DNA of 64,000 bases from Megaustenia siamemsis (GCA_032433765.1 JAVIAB010000046.1:60547388-60611387), one strand, 5' to 3'. Counted from the stretch's first letter, positions 24,091-37,377 are shown. A program made the numbers and translations. The notes: generated by a model from the sequence alone, not told the origin.

Positions 24091-27000
24091 TCTCTCCCAG
24101 ACTACATAGATAAAGAACCTTTGCCATCTCTCTCTCTCTCTCTCTCCCAGACTACAGAGATAAAGAACCTTTGCCACCTCTCTCTCTCTCTCGTAGACTA
24201 CAGAGATAAAGAACCTTAGCCACCTCTCTCTCTCTCTCTCCTAGACTACAGAGATAAAGAACCTTTGCCTCCTCTCTCTCTCTCTCTCTCCTAGACTACA
24301 GAGATAAATAACCTTTGCCACCTCTCTCTCTCCTAGACTACAGAGATAAAGAACCTTTGCCACCTCTCTCTCTCTCCTAGACTACAGAGATAAAGAACCT
24401 TTGCCTCCTCTCTCTCTCCTAGACTACAGAGATAAAGAACCTTTGCCACCTCTCTCTCTCCTAGACTACAGAGATAAAGAACCTTTGCCTCCTCTCTCTC
24501 TCTCTCTCCTAGACTACACAGATAAAGAACCTTTGCCACCTCTCTCTCTCTCTCTCCTAGACTACAGAGATAAAGAACCTTTGCCACCTCTCTCTCTCCT
24601 AGACTACAGAGATAAAGAACCTTTGCCTCCTCTCTCTCTCTCCCAGACTACAGAGATAAAGAACCTTTGCCACCTCTCTCTCTCTCTCTCCTAGACTACA
24701 GAGATAAAGAACCTTTGCCTCCTCTCTCTCTCTCCTAGACTACAGAGATAAAGAACCGTTGCCACCTCTCTCTCTCTCTCTCCTAGACTACAGAGATAAA
24801 GAACCTTTGCCACCTCTCTCTCTCTCTCCTAGACTACAGAGATAAAGAACCGTTGCCACCTCTCTCTCTCTCTCTCTCCTAGACTACAGAGATAAAGAAC
24901 CGTTGCCACCTCTCTCTCTCTCTCCTAGACTACAGAGATAAAGAACCGTTGCCACCTCTCTCTCTCTCTCTCCTAGACTACAGAGATAAAGAACCTTTGC
25001 TTCCTCTCTCTCTCTCCTAGACTACAGAGATAAAGAACCGTTGCCACCTCTCTCTCTCTCTCCTAGACTACAGAGATAAAGAACCTTTGCATCCTCTCTC
25101 TCTCTCTCCTAGACTACAGAGATAAAGAACCGTTGCCACCTCTCTCTCTCTCTCCTAGACTACAGAGATAAAGAACCGTTGCCTCCTCTCTCTCTCTCTC
25201 CTAGACTACAGAGATAAAGAACCGTTGCCACCTCTCTCTCTCTCTCTCTCCTAGACTACAGAGATAAAGAACCTTTGCCTCCTCTCTCTCTCTCTCTCCT
25301 AGACTACAGAGATAAAGAACCGTTGCCACCTCTCTCTCTCTCTCCTAGACTACAGAGATAAAGAACCTTTGCCTCCTCTCTCTCTCTCTCTCTCCTAGAC
25401 TACAGAGATAAAGAACCTTTGCCTCCTCTCTCTCTCTCTCTCCTAGACTACAGAGATAAAGAACCTTTGCTTCCTCTCTCTCTCTCTCTCTCTCTAGACT
25501 ACAGAGATAAAGAACCGTTGCCACCTCTCTCTCTCTCTCTCGTAGACTACAGAGATAAAGAACCTTTGCCTCCTCTCTCTCTCTCTCTCTCTCTCCTAGA
25601 CTACAGAGATAAAGAACCTTTGCCTCCTCTCTCTCTCTCTCTCCTAGACTACAGAGATAAAGAACCTTTGCCTCCTCTCTCTCTCTCTCCTAGACTACAG
25701 AGATAAAGAACCGTTGCCACCTCTCTCTCTCTCTCCTAGACTACAGAGATAAAGAACCGTTGCCACCTCTCTCTCTCTCTGTCCTAGACTACAGAGATAA
25801 AGAACCTTTGCCACCTCTCTCTCTCTCTCTGTCCTAGACTACAGAGATAAAGAACCGTTGCCTCCTCTCTCTCTCTGTCCTAGACTACAGAGATAAAGAA
25901 CCGTTGCCACCTCTCTCTCTCTCTCTCTCTCTCCTAGACTACAGAGATAAAGAACCGTTGCCTCCTCTCTCTCTCTCTCTGTCCTAGACTACAGAGATAA
26001 AGAACCTTTGCCACCTCTCTCTCTCTCTCTCTCCTAGACTACAGAGATAAAGAACCGTTGCCTCCTCTCTCTCTCTCTCTGTCCTAGACTACAGAGATAA
26101 AGAACCGTTGCCACCTCTCTCTCTCTCTCTCCTAGACTACAGAGATAAAGAACCGTTGCCACCTCTTTCTCTCTCTCCTAGACTACAGAGATAAAGAACC
26201 GTTGCCACCTCTCTCTCTCTCTGTCCTAGACTACAGAGATAAAGAACCGTTGCCACCTCTCTCTCTCTCTCCTAGACTACAGAGATAAAGAACCGTTGCC
26301 ACCTCTCTCTCTCTCTCCTAGACTACAGAGATAAAGAACCGTTGCCACCTCTCTCTCTCTCTCTCCTAGACTACAGAGATAAAGAACCGTTGCCACCTCT
26401 CTCTCTCTCTCCTAGACTACAGAGATAAAGAACCGTTGCCATCTCTCTCTCTCTCTCCTAGACTACAGAGATAAAGAACCGTTGCCACCTCTCTCTCTCT
26501 CTCTGTCCTAGACTACAGAGATAAAGAACCTTTGCCTCCTCTCTCTCTCTCTCTGTCCTAGACTACAGAGATAAAGAACCTTTGCCACCTCTCTCTCTCT
26601 CTCCTAGACTACAGAGATAAAGAACCGTTGCCACCTCTCTCTCCTAGACTACAGAGATAAAGAACCGTTGCCACCTCTCTCTCTCTCTCTCCTAGACTAC
26701 AGAGATAAAGAACCTTTGCCACCTCTCTCTCTCTCTCTCTCCTAGACTACAGAGATAAAGAACCGTTGCCACCTCTCTCTCTCTCTCCTAGACTACAGAG
26801 ATAAAGAACCTTTGCCACCTCTCTCTCTCTCTCTCTCTCTCCTAGACTACAGAGATAAAGAACCTTTGCCACCTCTCTCTCTCTCTCTCTCCTAGACTAC
26901 AGAGATAAAGAACCGTTGCCACCTCTCTCTCTCTCTCCTAGACTACAGAGATAAAGAACCGTTGCCACCTCTCTCTCTCTCCTAGACTACAGAGATAAAG

Positions 27001-30000
27001 AACCGTTGCCACCTCTCTCTCTCTCTCCTAGACTACAGAGATAAAGAACCGTTGCCACCTCTCTCTCTCTCTCCTAGACTACAGAGATAAAGAACCTTTG
27101 CCACCTCTCTCTCTCCTAGACTACAGAGATAAAGAACCTTTGCCTCCTCTCTCTCTCTCTCTCCTAGACTACAGAGATAAAGAACTTTTGCCTCCTCTCT
27201 CTCTCTCTCCTAGACTACAGAGATAAAGAACCGTTGCCACCTCTCTCTCTCTCTCTCTCTCCTAGACTACAGAGATAAAGAACCTTTGCCTCCTCTCTCT
27301 CTCTCTCTCTCTCTCTAGACTACAGAGATAAAGAACCGTTGCCACCTCTCTCTCTCTCTCTCCTAGACTACAGAGATAAAGAACCTTTCCCACCTCTCTC
27401 TCTCTCTCCTAGACTACAGAGATAAAGAACCTTTGCCTCCTCTCTCTCTCTCTCCTAGACTACAGAGATAAAGAACCGTTGCCACCTCTCTCTCTCTAAC
27501 AGACTACAGAGATAATGAACCTTTGCCACCTCTCTCTCTCTCCTAGACTACAGAGATAAAGACCTTTGCCTCCTCTCTCTCTCTAACAGACTACAGAGAT
27601 AAAGAACCTTTGCCTCCTCTCTCTCTCTCCTAGACTACAGAGATAAAGAACATTTGCCTCCTCTCTCTCTCTCTCCTAGACTACAGAGATAAAGAACCTT
27701 TGCCACCTCTCTCTCTCCTAGACTACAGAGATAAAGAACCTTTGCCTCCTCTCTCTCTCTCTCCTAGACTACAGAGATAAAGAACCTTTGCCACCTCTCT
27801 CTCTCTCTCTCCTAGACTACAGAGAAAAAGAACCTTTGCCACCTCCTCTCTCTCCTAGACTACAGAGATAAAGAACCTTTGCCTCCTCTCTCTCTCTCTC
27901 CTAGACTACATAGATAAAGAACCGTTGCCTCCTCTCTCTCTCTCTCCTAGACTACATAGATAAAGAACCGTTGCCTCCTCTCTCTCTCTCTCCTAGACTA
28001 CATAGATAAAGAACCGTTGCCTCCTCTCTCTCTCTCTCCTAGACTACATAGATAAAGAACCTTTGCCTCCTCTCTCTCTCCTAGACTACATAGATAAAGA
28101 ACCTTTGCCTCCTCTCTCTCTCTAACAGACTACAGAGATAATGAACCTTTGCCACCTCTCTCTCTCTCTCTCCCAGACTACAGAGATAAAGACCTTTGCC
28201 TCCTCTCTCTCTCTAACAGACTACAGAGATAAAGAACCTTTGCCTCCTCTCTCTCTCTCCTAGACTACAGAGATAAAGAACCTTTGCCACCTCTCTCTCT
28301 CTCTCCTAGACTACAGAGATAAAGAACCTTTGCCACCTCTCTCTCTCTCTGTCCTAGACTACAGAGATAAAGAACCTTTGCCTCCTCTCTCTCTCTCCTA
28401 GACTACAGAGATAAAGAACATTTGCCTCCTCTCTCTCTCTCTCCTAGACTACAGAGATAAAGAACCTTTGCCACCTCTCTCTCTCCTAGACTACAGAGAT
28501 AAAGAACCTTTGCCTCCTCTCTCTCTCTCTCCTAGACTACAGAGATAAAGAACCTTTGCCACCTCTCTCTCTCTCTCTCCTAGACTACAGAGAAAAAGAA
28601 CCTTTGCCACCTCCTCTCTCTCCTAGACTACAGAGATAAAGAACCTTTGCCTCCTCTCTCTCTCTCTCCTAGACTACATAGATAAAGAACCGTTGCCTCC
28701 TCTCTCTCTCTCTCCTAGACTACATAGATAAAGAACCGTTGCCTCCTCTCTCTCTCTCTCCTAGACTACATAGATAAAGAACCGTTGCCTCCTCTCTCTC
28801 TCTCTCTCTAGACTACATAGATAAAGAACCTTTGCCTCCTCTCTCTCTCCTAGACTACATAGATAAAGAACCTTTGCCTCCTCTCTCTCTCTAACAGACT
28901 ACAGAGATAATGAACCTTTGCCACCTCTCTCTCTCTCTCTCCCAGACTACAGAGATAAAGACCTTTGCCTCCTCTCTCTCTCTAACAGACTACAGAGATA
29001 AAGAACCTTTGCCTCCTCTCTCTCTCTCCTAGACTACAGAGATAAAGAACCTTTGCCACCTCTCTCTCTCTCTCCTAGACTACAGAGATAAAGAACCTTT
29101 GCCACCTCTCTCTCTCTCTCTGTCCTAGACTACAGAGATAAAGAACCGTTGCCTCCTCTCTCTCTCTCTCTGTCCTAGACTACAGAGATAAAGAACCGTT
29201 GCCACCTCTCTCTCTCTCTCTCTCTCTCTCTCCTAGACTACAGAGATAAAGAACCGTTGCCTCCTCTCTCTCTCTCTCTGTCCTAGACTACAGAGATAAA
29301 GAACCTTTGCCACCTCTCTCTCTCTCTCTCTCCTAGACTACAGAGATAAAGAACCGTTGCCTCCTCTCTCTCTCTCTCTGTCCTAGACTACAGAGATAAA
29401 GAACCGTTGCCACCTCTCTCTCTCTCTCCTAGACTACAGAGATAAAGAACCGTTGCCACCTCTCTCTCTCTCTCCTAGACTACAGAGATAAAGAACCGTT
29501 GCCACCTCTCTCTCTCTCTGTCCTAGACTACAGAGATAAAGAACCGTTGCCACCTCTCTCTCTCTCTCCTAGACTACAGAGATAAAGAACCGTTGCCACC
29601 TCTCTCTCTCTCTCCTAGACTACAGAGATAAAGAACCGTTGCCACCTCTCTCTCTCTCTCTCCTAGACTACAGAGATAAAGAACCGTTGCCACCTCTCTC
29701 TCTCTCTCCTAGACTACAGAGATAAAGAACCGTTGCCATCTCTCTCTCTCTCTCCTAGACTACAGAGATAAAGAACCGTTGCCACCTCTCTCTCTCTCTC
29801 TGTCCTAGACTACAGAGATAAAGAACCTTTGCCTCCTCTCTCTCTCTCTCTGTCCTAGACTACAGAGATAAAGAACCTTTGCCACCTCTCTCTCTCTCTC
29901 CTAGACTACAGAGATAAAGAACCGTTGCCACCTCTCTCTCCTAGACTACAGAGATAAAGAACCGTTGCCACCTCTCTCTCTCTCTCCTAGACTACAGAGA

Positions 30001-33000
30001 TAAAGAACCTTTGCCACCTCTCTCTCTCTCTCTCCTAGACTACAGAGATAAAGAACCGTTGCCACCTCTCTCTCTCTCTCCTAGACTACAGAGATAAAGA
30101 ACCTTTGCCACCTCTCTCTCTCTCTCTCTCTCTCCTAGACTACAGAGATAAAGAACCTTTGCCACCTCTCTCTCTCTCTCTCTCCTAGACTACAGAGATA
30201 AAGAACCGTTGCCACCTCTCTCTCTCTCTCCTAGACTACAGAGATAAAGAACCGTTGCCACCTCTCTCTCTCTCCTAGACTACAGAGATAAAGAACCGTT
30301 GCCACCTCTCTCTCTCTCTCCTAGACTACAGAGATAAAGAACCGTTGCCACCTCTCTCTCTCTCTCCTAGACTACAGAGATAAAGAACCTTTGCCACCTC
30401 TCTCTCTCCTAGACTACAGAGATAAAGAACCTTTGCCTCCTCTCTCTCTCTCTCTCCTAGACTACAGAGATAAAGAACTTTTGCCTCCTCTCTCTCTCTC
30501 TCCTAGACTACAGAGATAAAGAACCGTTGCCACCTCTCTCTCTCTCTCTCTCTCCTAGACTACAGAGATAAAGAACCTTTGCCTCCTCTCTCTCTCTCTC
30601 TCTCTAGACTACAGAGATAAAGAACCGTTGCCACCTCTCTCTCTCTCTCTCCTAGACTACAGAGATAAAGAACCTTTCCCACCTCTCTCTCTCTCTCCTA
30701 GACTACAGAGATAAAGAACCTTTGCCTCCTCTCTCTCTCTCTCCTAGACTACAGAGATAAAGAACCGTTGCCACCTCTCTCTCTCTAACAGACTACAGAG
30801 ATAATGAACCTTTGCCACCTCTCTCTCTCTCCTAGACTACAGAGATAAAGACCTTTGCCTCCTCTCTCTCTCTAACAGACTACAGAGATAAAGAACCTTT
30901 GCCTCCTCTCTCTCTCTCCTAGACTACAGAGATAAAGAACATTTGCCTCCTCTCTCTCTCTCTCCTAGACTACAGAGATAAAGAACCTTGCCACCTCTCT
31001 CTCTCCTAGACTACAGAGATAAAGAACCTTTGCCTCCTCTCTCTCTCTCTCCTAGACTACAGAGATAAAGAACCTTTGCCACCTCTCTCTCTCTCTCTCC
31101 TAGACTACAGAGAAAAAGAACCTTTGCCACCTCCTCTCTCTCCTAGACTACAGAGATAAAGAACCTTTGCCTCCTCTCTCTCTCTCTCCTAGACTACATA
31201 GATAAAGAACCGTTGCCTCCTCTCTCTCTCTCTCCTAGACTACATAGATAAAGAACCGTTGCCTCCTCTCTCTCTCTCTCCTAGACTACATAGATAAAGA
31301 ACCGTTGCCTCCTCTCTCTCTCTCTCCTAGACTACATAGATAAAGAACCTTTTCCTCCTCTCTCTCTCCTAGACTACATAGATAAAGAACCTTTGCCTCC
31401 TCTCTCTCTCTAACAGACTACAGAGATAATGAACCTTTGCCACCTCTCTCTCTCTCTCTCCCAGACTACAGAGATAAAGACCTTTGCCTCCTCTCTCTCT
31501 CTAACAGACTACAGAGATAAAGAACCTTTGCCTCCTCTCTCTCTCTCCTAGACTACAGAGATAAAGAACCTTTGCCACCTCTCTCTCTCTCTCCTAGACT
31601 ACAGAGATAAAGAACCTTTGCCACCTCTCTCTCTCTCTCCCAGACTACAGAGATAAAGAACCTTTGCATCCTCTCTCTCTCTCTCCTAGACTACAGAGAT
31701 AAAGAACCTTTGCCACCTCTCTCTCTCTCTCCCAGACTACAGAGATAAAGAACCTTTGCCACCTCTCTCTCTCTCACTCCTAGACTACAGAGATAAAGAA
31801 CCTTTGCCACCTCTCTCTCTCTCTCCCAGACTACAGAGATAAAGAACCTTTGCCACCTCTCTCTCTCTCTCTCCTAGACTACAGAGATAAAGAACCTTTG
31901 TCACCTCTCTCTCTCTCTCCCAGACTACAGAGATAAAGAACCTTTGCCACCTCTCTCTCTCTCTCCTAGACTACACAGATAAAGAACCTTTGCCACCTCT
32001 CTCTCTCTCTCTCTCTCCTAGACTACAGAGATAAAGAACCTTTGCCACCTATCTCTCTCTCTCTCTCTCTCTCTTAGACTACAGAGATAAAGAACCTTCG
32101 CCACCTCTCTCCCAGACTACAGAGATAAAGAACCTTTGCCACCTCTCTCCCAGACTACACAGATAGAGAACCTTTGCCTTCTCTCTCTCTCTCCCAGACT
32201 ACATAGATAAAGAACCTTTGCCACCTCTCTCTCTCTCTCTCCCAGACTACAGAGATAAAGAACCTTTGCTTCCTCTCTCTCTCTCTCTCTCCTAGACTAC
32301 AGAGATAAAGAACCTTTGCCTCCTCTCTCTCTCTCTCCCCTAGACTACAGAGATAAAGAACCTTTGCCACCTCTCTCTCTCTCTCTCCTAGACTACAGAG
32401 ATAAATAACCTTTGTCACCTCTCTCTCTCCTAGACTACAGAGATAAAGAACCTTTGCCTCCTCTCTCTCTCTCTCTCCTAGACTACAGAGATAAATAACC
32501 TTTGCCACCTCTCTCTCTCTCTCTCCTAGACTACAGAGATAAAGAACCTTTGCCACCTCTCTCTCTCCAAGACTACAGAGATAAAGAACCTTTGCCACCT
32601 CTCTCTCTCCTAGACTACAGAGATAAAGAACTTTTGCCTCCTCTCTCTCTCTCTCTCTCTCCCGGACTACAGAGAGATAAAGAACCTTTGCCACCTCTCT
32701 CTCTCTCTCTCTCTCTCAGACTACAGAGAAAAAGAGCCTTTGTCACCTCTCTCTCTGTCTCTCCCAGACTACAGAGAGATAAAGAACCTTTGCCACCTCT
32801 CTCTCTCTCTCTCTCCCAGACTACAGAGAGATAAAGAACCTTTGCCTCCTCGCTCTCTACCAGACTACAGAGATAAAGAACCTTTGCCTCTTCTCTTTCT
32901 CCCAGACTACAGAGAGATAAAGAACCGTGTCTCTTCTCTTTCTCCCAGACTACAGAGAGATAAAGAACCTTTGTCACCTCTCTCTCTCTCCCAGACTACA

Positions 33001-33310
33001 GAGAGATAAAGAACATTTGCCTCCTCTCTCTCTCTCTCTCACACACAGACTACATAGATAAAGAACCTTTGCCTCCTCTATCTCTCCCAGACTACAGAGA
33101 GATAAAGAACATTGCCTCCTCTCTCTCTCCCAGACTACAGAGAGATAAAGAACCTTTGCCTCCTCTATCTCTCCCAGACTACAGAGAGATAAAGAACATT
33201 GCCTCCTCTCTCTCTCCCAGACTACAGAGAGATAAAGAACCTTTGCCTCCTCTCTCTCCCAGACTACAGAGATAAAGAACCTTTGCCTTCGGTGTCCTTT
33301 TTCTCTCCCA
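24091..33310. repeat. Giant array, block D2 with kilobase-scale duplications
   Basis: About 9.2 kb of D-type units. Diagnostic variants show larger duplications. The rare gaacctttcccacc occurs at 27381 and 30670, agaacttttg at 27181 and 30474, and agagaaaaagaacc at 27821, 28589 and 31109. From 32640 on, units gain an extra gaga (actacagagagataaag) and become more diverged toward the right edge. Confidence 0.9.
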
Positions 33311-33560
33311 GACAGTCAATAGCCAGCTTCTGTTTTCACTATCCCTTTGGAGTCCACTGTAATGACAACTTTTTGAATATTTTTTTTCATGCATCAATAT
33401 CTACCATTTTTCATTGTGTGCAATTCTTATTACTTCACATTTCTTTTTTTGTTTTTATTTTGAGGAAAATTTATAACTCTTTCCACACGTTTTGACACAA
33501 AACTGTGTGCCCTTTTCAGACTAATATGTTTTGCCGTAATGTACATCACCGGGTGCCTAT
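33311..33560. other. AT-rich unique flank of the giant array
   Basis: Unique AT-rich sequence begins after the last cagactacagagataaag unit. No exon is recognised. From about 33560 the reading becomes the RNase H region of the LINE described next. Confidence 0.4.
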
Positions 33561-33631
33561 ACCATATTTGAAGTTTTTAATTAGCCCTTATATAGTTAAT
33601 GAGGCCATCAGAGATGCTGCAACACTGGCTA
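33560..33631 (+). mobile_element. I-like LINE RNase H region, left part (split by insertion)
   Basis: The end of this segment encodes NEAIRDAATLA. The frame is interrupted at 33631 and resumes at 34007 with TQHKNNMHNK, in the same RNase H fold. The 12-bp caacactggcta is present on both sides of the inserted LINE (33620-33631 and 34007-34018). Confidence 0.7.
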
Positions 33632-34006
33632 GTAGTAGCCTCCGTCAGTCATAGTTGACTATGAATTTTTCGGCGCCCCTAGAAATGTTATTTTTCCCTT
33701 TCTTTTCTTTCGCCGTGTATTCTCTTTCTCTATGAATCTGTCTGCTTCTTCTTTGAGGTTAACCTTTAGAGTGTGTTTCCAGAGATTTCGGGTTGCAGCT
33801 ATTTCTTCCCATGCTGCAGGGTTTATGTTCAGAGTCTTCATGTCACGTTTACACACATCTACAAATCGAAGTTTTGGGCGCCCCCTAGTTCTTTTACCAT
33901 ATGCCAGTTGTCCGTAGAGTATATCTTTTGGTACACGGCCATCTTTCATACGGTGTACATGGCCAAGCCAGCGTAACCTACGTTGTTTGAGCAGCGTGTA
34001 GATAGA
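33632..34006 (-). mobile_element. 5'-truncated LINE inserted in another LINE
   Basis: The minus-strand frame 33659-34012 encodes a LINE C-terminal tail with RRLRWLGHVHRMKDGRVPKD, RGRPKLRFVDVCKRDMK and a lysine-rich end. This is the typical tail of CR1/L2/RTE-like elements. A short 3' UTR ends in ggaggctacta next to the target duplication. About 375 bp remain. The 12-bp direct repeat marks it as a target-primed insertion into the RNase H gene of the surrounding plus-strand LINE. Confidence 0.85.
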
Positions 34007-34670
34007 CAACACTGGCTACTCAACACAAAAATAACATGCACAATAAATTGGTGATTCTGACTGATGCACTGTCATTATTACCAGTTATAAAAAGCCTCAA
34101 GAACAATGAACTAGGTGACTTAAGAACAACCCTGGACCAACTATACAATAACTTCCAGAGAGTAGTCATTCAGTGGATACCATCACACTGTAATATACAC
34201 GGGAACGAACGCGCAGACAAATTAGCTAAAGAGGGAGGGAGATTACCACAAGAGAACTATCCGCTCAGTTATGATGAAGCCAAATCCATCCTCAAGAGTC
34301 AGTTCCATGAAAAATGGAAATGAGAACACCCAAAGCATAACAAGAGTGACGGATACCACCAACTATCAAGGAGGGATCAAGTCATCATACTTCGCCTACG
34401 CACTTTCCACAATAGAATGAGAAATCACATGTTCAACAAATTCAAAATAGGTACAACCAGCCTATGCCACTGTACACTGGACAATATGACTACAAAACAT
34501 GTTCTACAGGATTGCCCCCAGTACACAGACCTGAGAAGAGCAATGTGATCTATGCCCACGTCCCTGGAAGAAAAACTATATGGGGCAATCGATTCGCTTA
34601 AACAGACAGCTGACTTCATGATAGAGTCTGGAATCCTACTCTGATTGAGTCTTGATCACAGAGAGAGAGA
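34007..34670 (+). mobile_element. I-like LINE RNase H domain and 3' end, right part
   Basis: The frame 34036-34323 continues an RNase HI domain: VILTDALSLLPVI carries the second acidic position, and QWIPSHCNIHGNERADKLA is the C-terminal His/Asp block. After a stop at 34321 the same text goes on as RRDQVIILRLRTFHNRM, then a Cys/His cluster (LCHCTLDN..HVLQDCPQY) typical of I/Tad-like LINE ends, and closes with TADFMIESGILL. A 20-bp 3' UTR leads to (GA)n. A second copy of this 3' end lies at 61180-61240. Confidence 0.8.
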
Positions 34671-35137
34671 GAGATATATAGTTTCTTTCAAACATTCAAA
34701 CAATGTTTCAAATAATAACAATATCTAAGTATCTATACTAACAGTTGGATCTGTTATTCAATTGATTTAGAAAAAAAAATAGTCATATTTGATACTTGTA
34801 ATCATTAAATCGATAAGATTACAATGAAGAGAATATCAATACATCATGATTGTTAAGGACAAGAGATAAGTTATTTTTATGCTATATCAAATAACTTTCA
34901 AGGCTGCTTGAAGACATATTGCTATTTTTTTCCCCACAAAATAGTTCATTTTGTTTTACTTTGACCTGATCTTTATGAGGGTAATTTGGCATTTATGGTC
35001 TCAATTTTACTTTTTTTACTTTTTTTTTATCTTTTGTCATTTATCCCCCATTTTTCTCTCTACATATCTTGTAGCATCTTTTTCTAAGAGAAATCTAATT
35101 CCTTGTTCAATTATCTAAATATATATATACATTACAA

Positions 35138-35142
<5 letters not shown>
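34671..35142. other. AT-rich intron/intergenic sequence
   Basis: No gene or repeat family was recognised. It is probably non-coding sequence near the low-coordinate end of the minus-strand CUB gene. Confidence 0.35.

Positions 35143-35218
<76 letters not shown>
35143..35218. repeat. (TA)n microsatellite
   Basis: About 38 uninterrupted TA units follow a short TGTG run. The ORF crossing it (35138-35377) is the translation of the dinucleotide repeat. Confidence 0.95.
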
Positions 35219-35221
<3 letters not shown>

Positions 35222-35944
35222 CAATATGTTATGTGTTGGATAAAAATAATACATGTAGAGATTAACTCTTTCCAGATTTTAAATCAATACAACAACTCCA
35301 CTTATGAAGGCATACTTGACCAAAATCTGACACATTGGCTCGGACAGAATATGGTTATATATTGTAAAGTAAAGTAACGATTATGCATAATTATTCACCA
35401 ATATGTATTGGATACATATTGTATTCGGTTATCTAGAAGAATCTTCATAATTACTTCCTTCAATTACCATGTGGTATTTTTAGATACAGTGGTTGTGTTT
35501 TCGAAGCAAATGTGTGTTTCATTCTGACAAATGTTGGCCACACCATTTCTTGTGCCCAATTTCATTATTTATGGACATCAATGCATAAAGTAAAGTGTAT
35601 TTTGAAGAACTTTGGATTAGTTTGTGTATAATTTAGAGAAGAATGGATAGCAACATGCTTCTAGTCATGGAAAAATAGACATACATGAAATATGATATTT
35701 TGAATTGAAAATTATCTGCCTTTGAATATTTTTATACTATTATAATAAATAATCTATTTTTTTCCTTCAGATATCACCAATATAATGCTATTTTCATTTT
35801 CTTCAACCATTTTAATTTCTGGTGATGTATAACATGTACCACATTTAATTATATTATTGTGTGAAATTGTAAAAAGAAAAAGGAAACATGATGGACATTT
35901 TCTAAATTGAAAATTGATCTGGTCCAAACCTAAAGTCCACCAAA
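35219..35944. other. AT-rich non-coding sequence
   Basis: No long ORF, splice-framed exon or tandem repeat was identified. Confidence 0.35.
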
Positions 35945-36615
35945 GTGTGGAAATAGTTAAGATTTAAAACCATAAGATCCATTTTGTCTTTGAAATCTCT
36001 TTTGTTGCATTGATAAAAAAAAAAACTCACATAGTGAAATAGTTAAGATTTAAAACCATAAGATCCATTTTGTCTTTGAAATCTCTTTTGTTGCATTGAT
36101 AAAAAAAAACTCACATAGTGAAATAGTTAAGATTTAAAACCATAAGATCCATTTTGTCTTTGAAATCTCTTTTGTTGCATTGATAAAAAAAAACTCACAT
36201 AGTGAAATAGTTAAGATTTAAAACCATAAGATCCATTTTGTCTTTGAAATCTCTTTTGTTGCATTGATAAAAAACTCACATAGTGAAATAGTTAAATTTC
36301 AAACCATAAGATCCATTTTGTCTTTGAAATCTCTTTTGTTGCATTGATAAAAACCTCACATAGTGAAATAGTTAAATTTCAAACCATAAGATCCATTTTG
36401 TCTTTGAAATCTCTTTTGTTGCATTGATAAAAACCTCACATAGTGAAATAGTTAAATTTCAAACCATAAGATCCATTTTGTCTTTGAAATCTCTTTTGTT
36501 GCATTGATAAAAAAACTCACATAGTGAAATAGTTAAATTTCAAACCATAAGATCCATTTTGTCTTTGAAATCTCTTTTGTTGCATTGATAAAAACCTCAC
36601 ATAGTGAAATAGTTA
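35945..36615. repeat. Tandem repeat of about 78-85 bp, 8 copies
   Basis: Each unit contains gaaatagttaagatttaaaa or its shorter form gttaaatttcaaacc, then ataagatccattttgtcttt, tctcttttgttgcattgat and an A-run of 4-10 bases before ctcacatagt. The A-run length accounts for the period differences. Confidence 0.9.
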
Positions 36616-37377
36616 AGACTTACTGCATTCCCTGTAATAGACACAGACTTTTATGCAATATTATCTCACCATATTGAAACAGATTTAAGACTTCTTCCAC
36701 ATTACCTATCTGTTCTGTTTAATACAGATGCTCTTGTCTTGCTAAATCTTATGCTACAGTTAAGAGAGACTCTTTGAAGTCACTTCAAACACAAGGTCTG
36801 TCTCTCCACTACATTCCTTTTCTTAGATATTTTCTTGACATGGACATGGTATGTCCATCAAATCCCTATTCTTAAACATTTTTGGACAGTACAAGGTCTG
36901 TCTATCTATCCTTATTCATTTTTTTTTTTTACAGGACAAGGTCTGTCCATCTATCTCCATTCTTGTTTTCTATTTTCATCCAGTCAAGGTAAATGTCCTT
37001 GAGAGTTTCCATTATTTCTCTTCTCTATATATTTTTGGACCTTCCATGTTTTCCTCTGTCCCTGTGGGTTCCATGGCACTGCCTGTTTTACTCTGCCAGC
37101 ATCAAATTTTCTTAGTGTGTATCAAATTCATCACCATTTCTATTCACACTCTCTTGCTCATTGCTCTGTTCTTTCCCATAAATCTTCACTTCTGATCTTG
37201 TCATACCATCACATGTTGAGAAGTTTTCTCAAACAGCTGTTTATGATTGCCTGTTATCGTTTGCTTGCTTGTATTATTCAACATCTCTGTCTCTGACCAT
37301 ATAAAAGGACTATTTTTAGATCACCATTAAAAACCTTAGCTATTTTCAACAAAAAATAATATGTGAGTTCAGCTTAC
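36616..37377. other. Intron or 3' flank of the CUB gene
   Basis: Contains short imperfect repeats of acaaggtctgtc (36790-36950). No further CUB half-domain in the frame required by the next exon (phase 2) was recognised here. Confidence 0.35.

Noticed and set aside
10295..33495. Many ORFs of 60-185 codons on both strands (MSTPTAPSLSQ, MPPLSTSLPDYRDKE, MAKVLYLCSLGERE types)
   Set aside because: All are translations of the 40-50 bp array units. They begin and end wherever the period happens to be a multiple of three.
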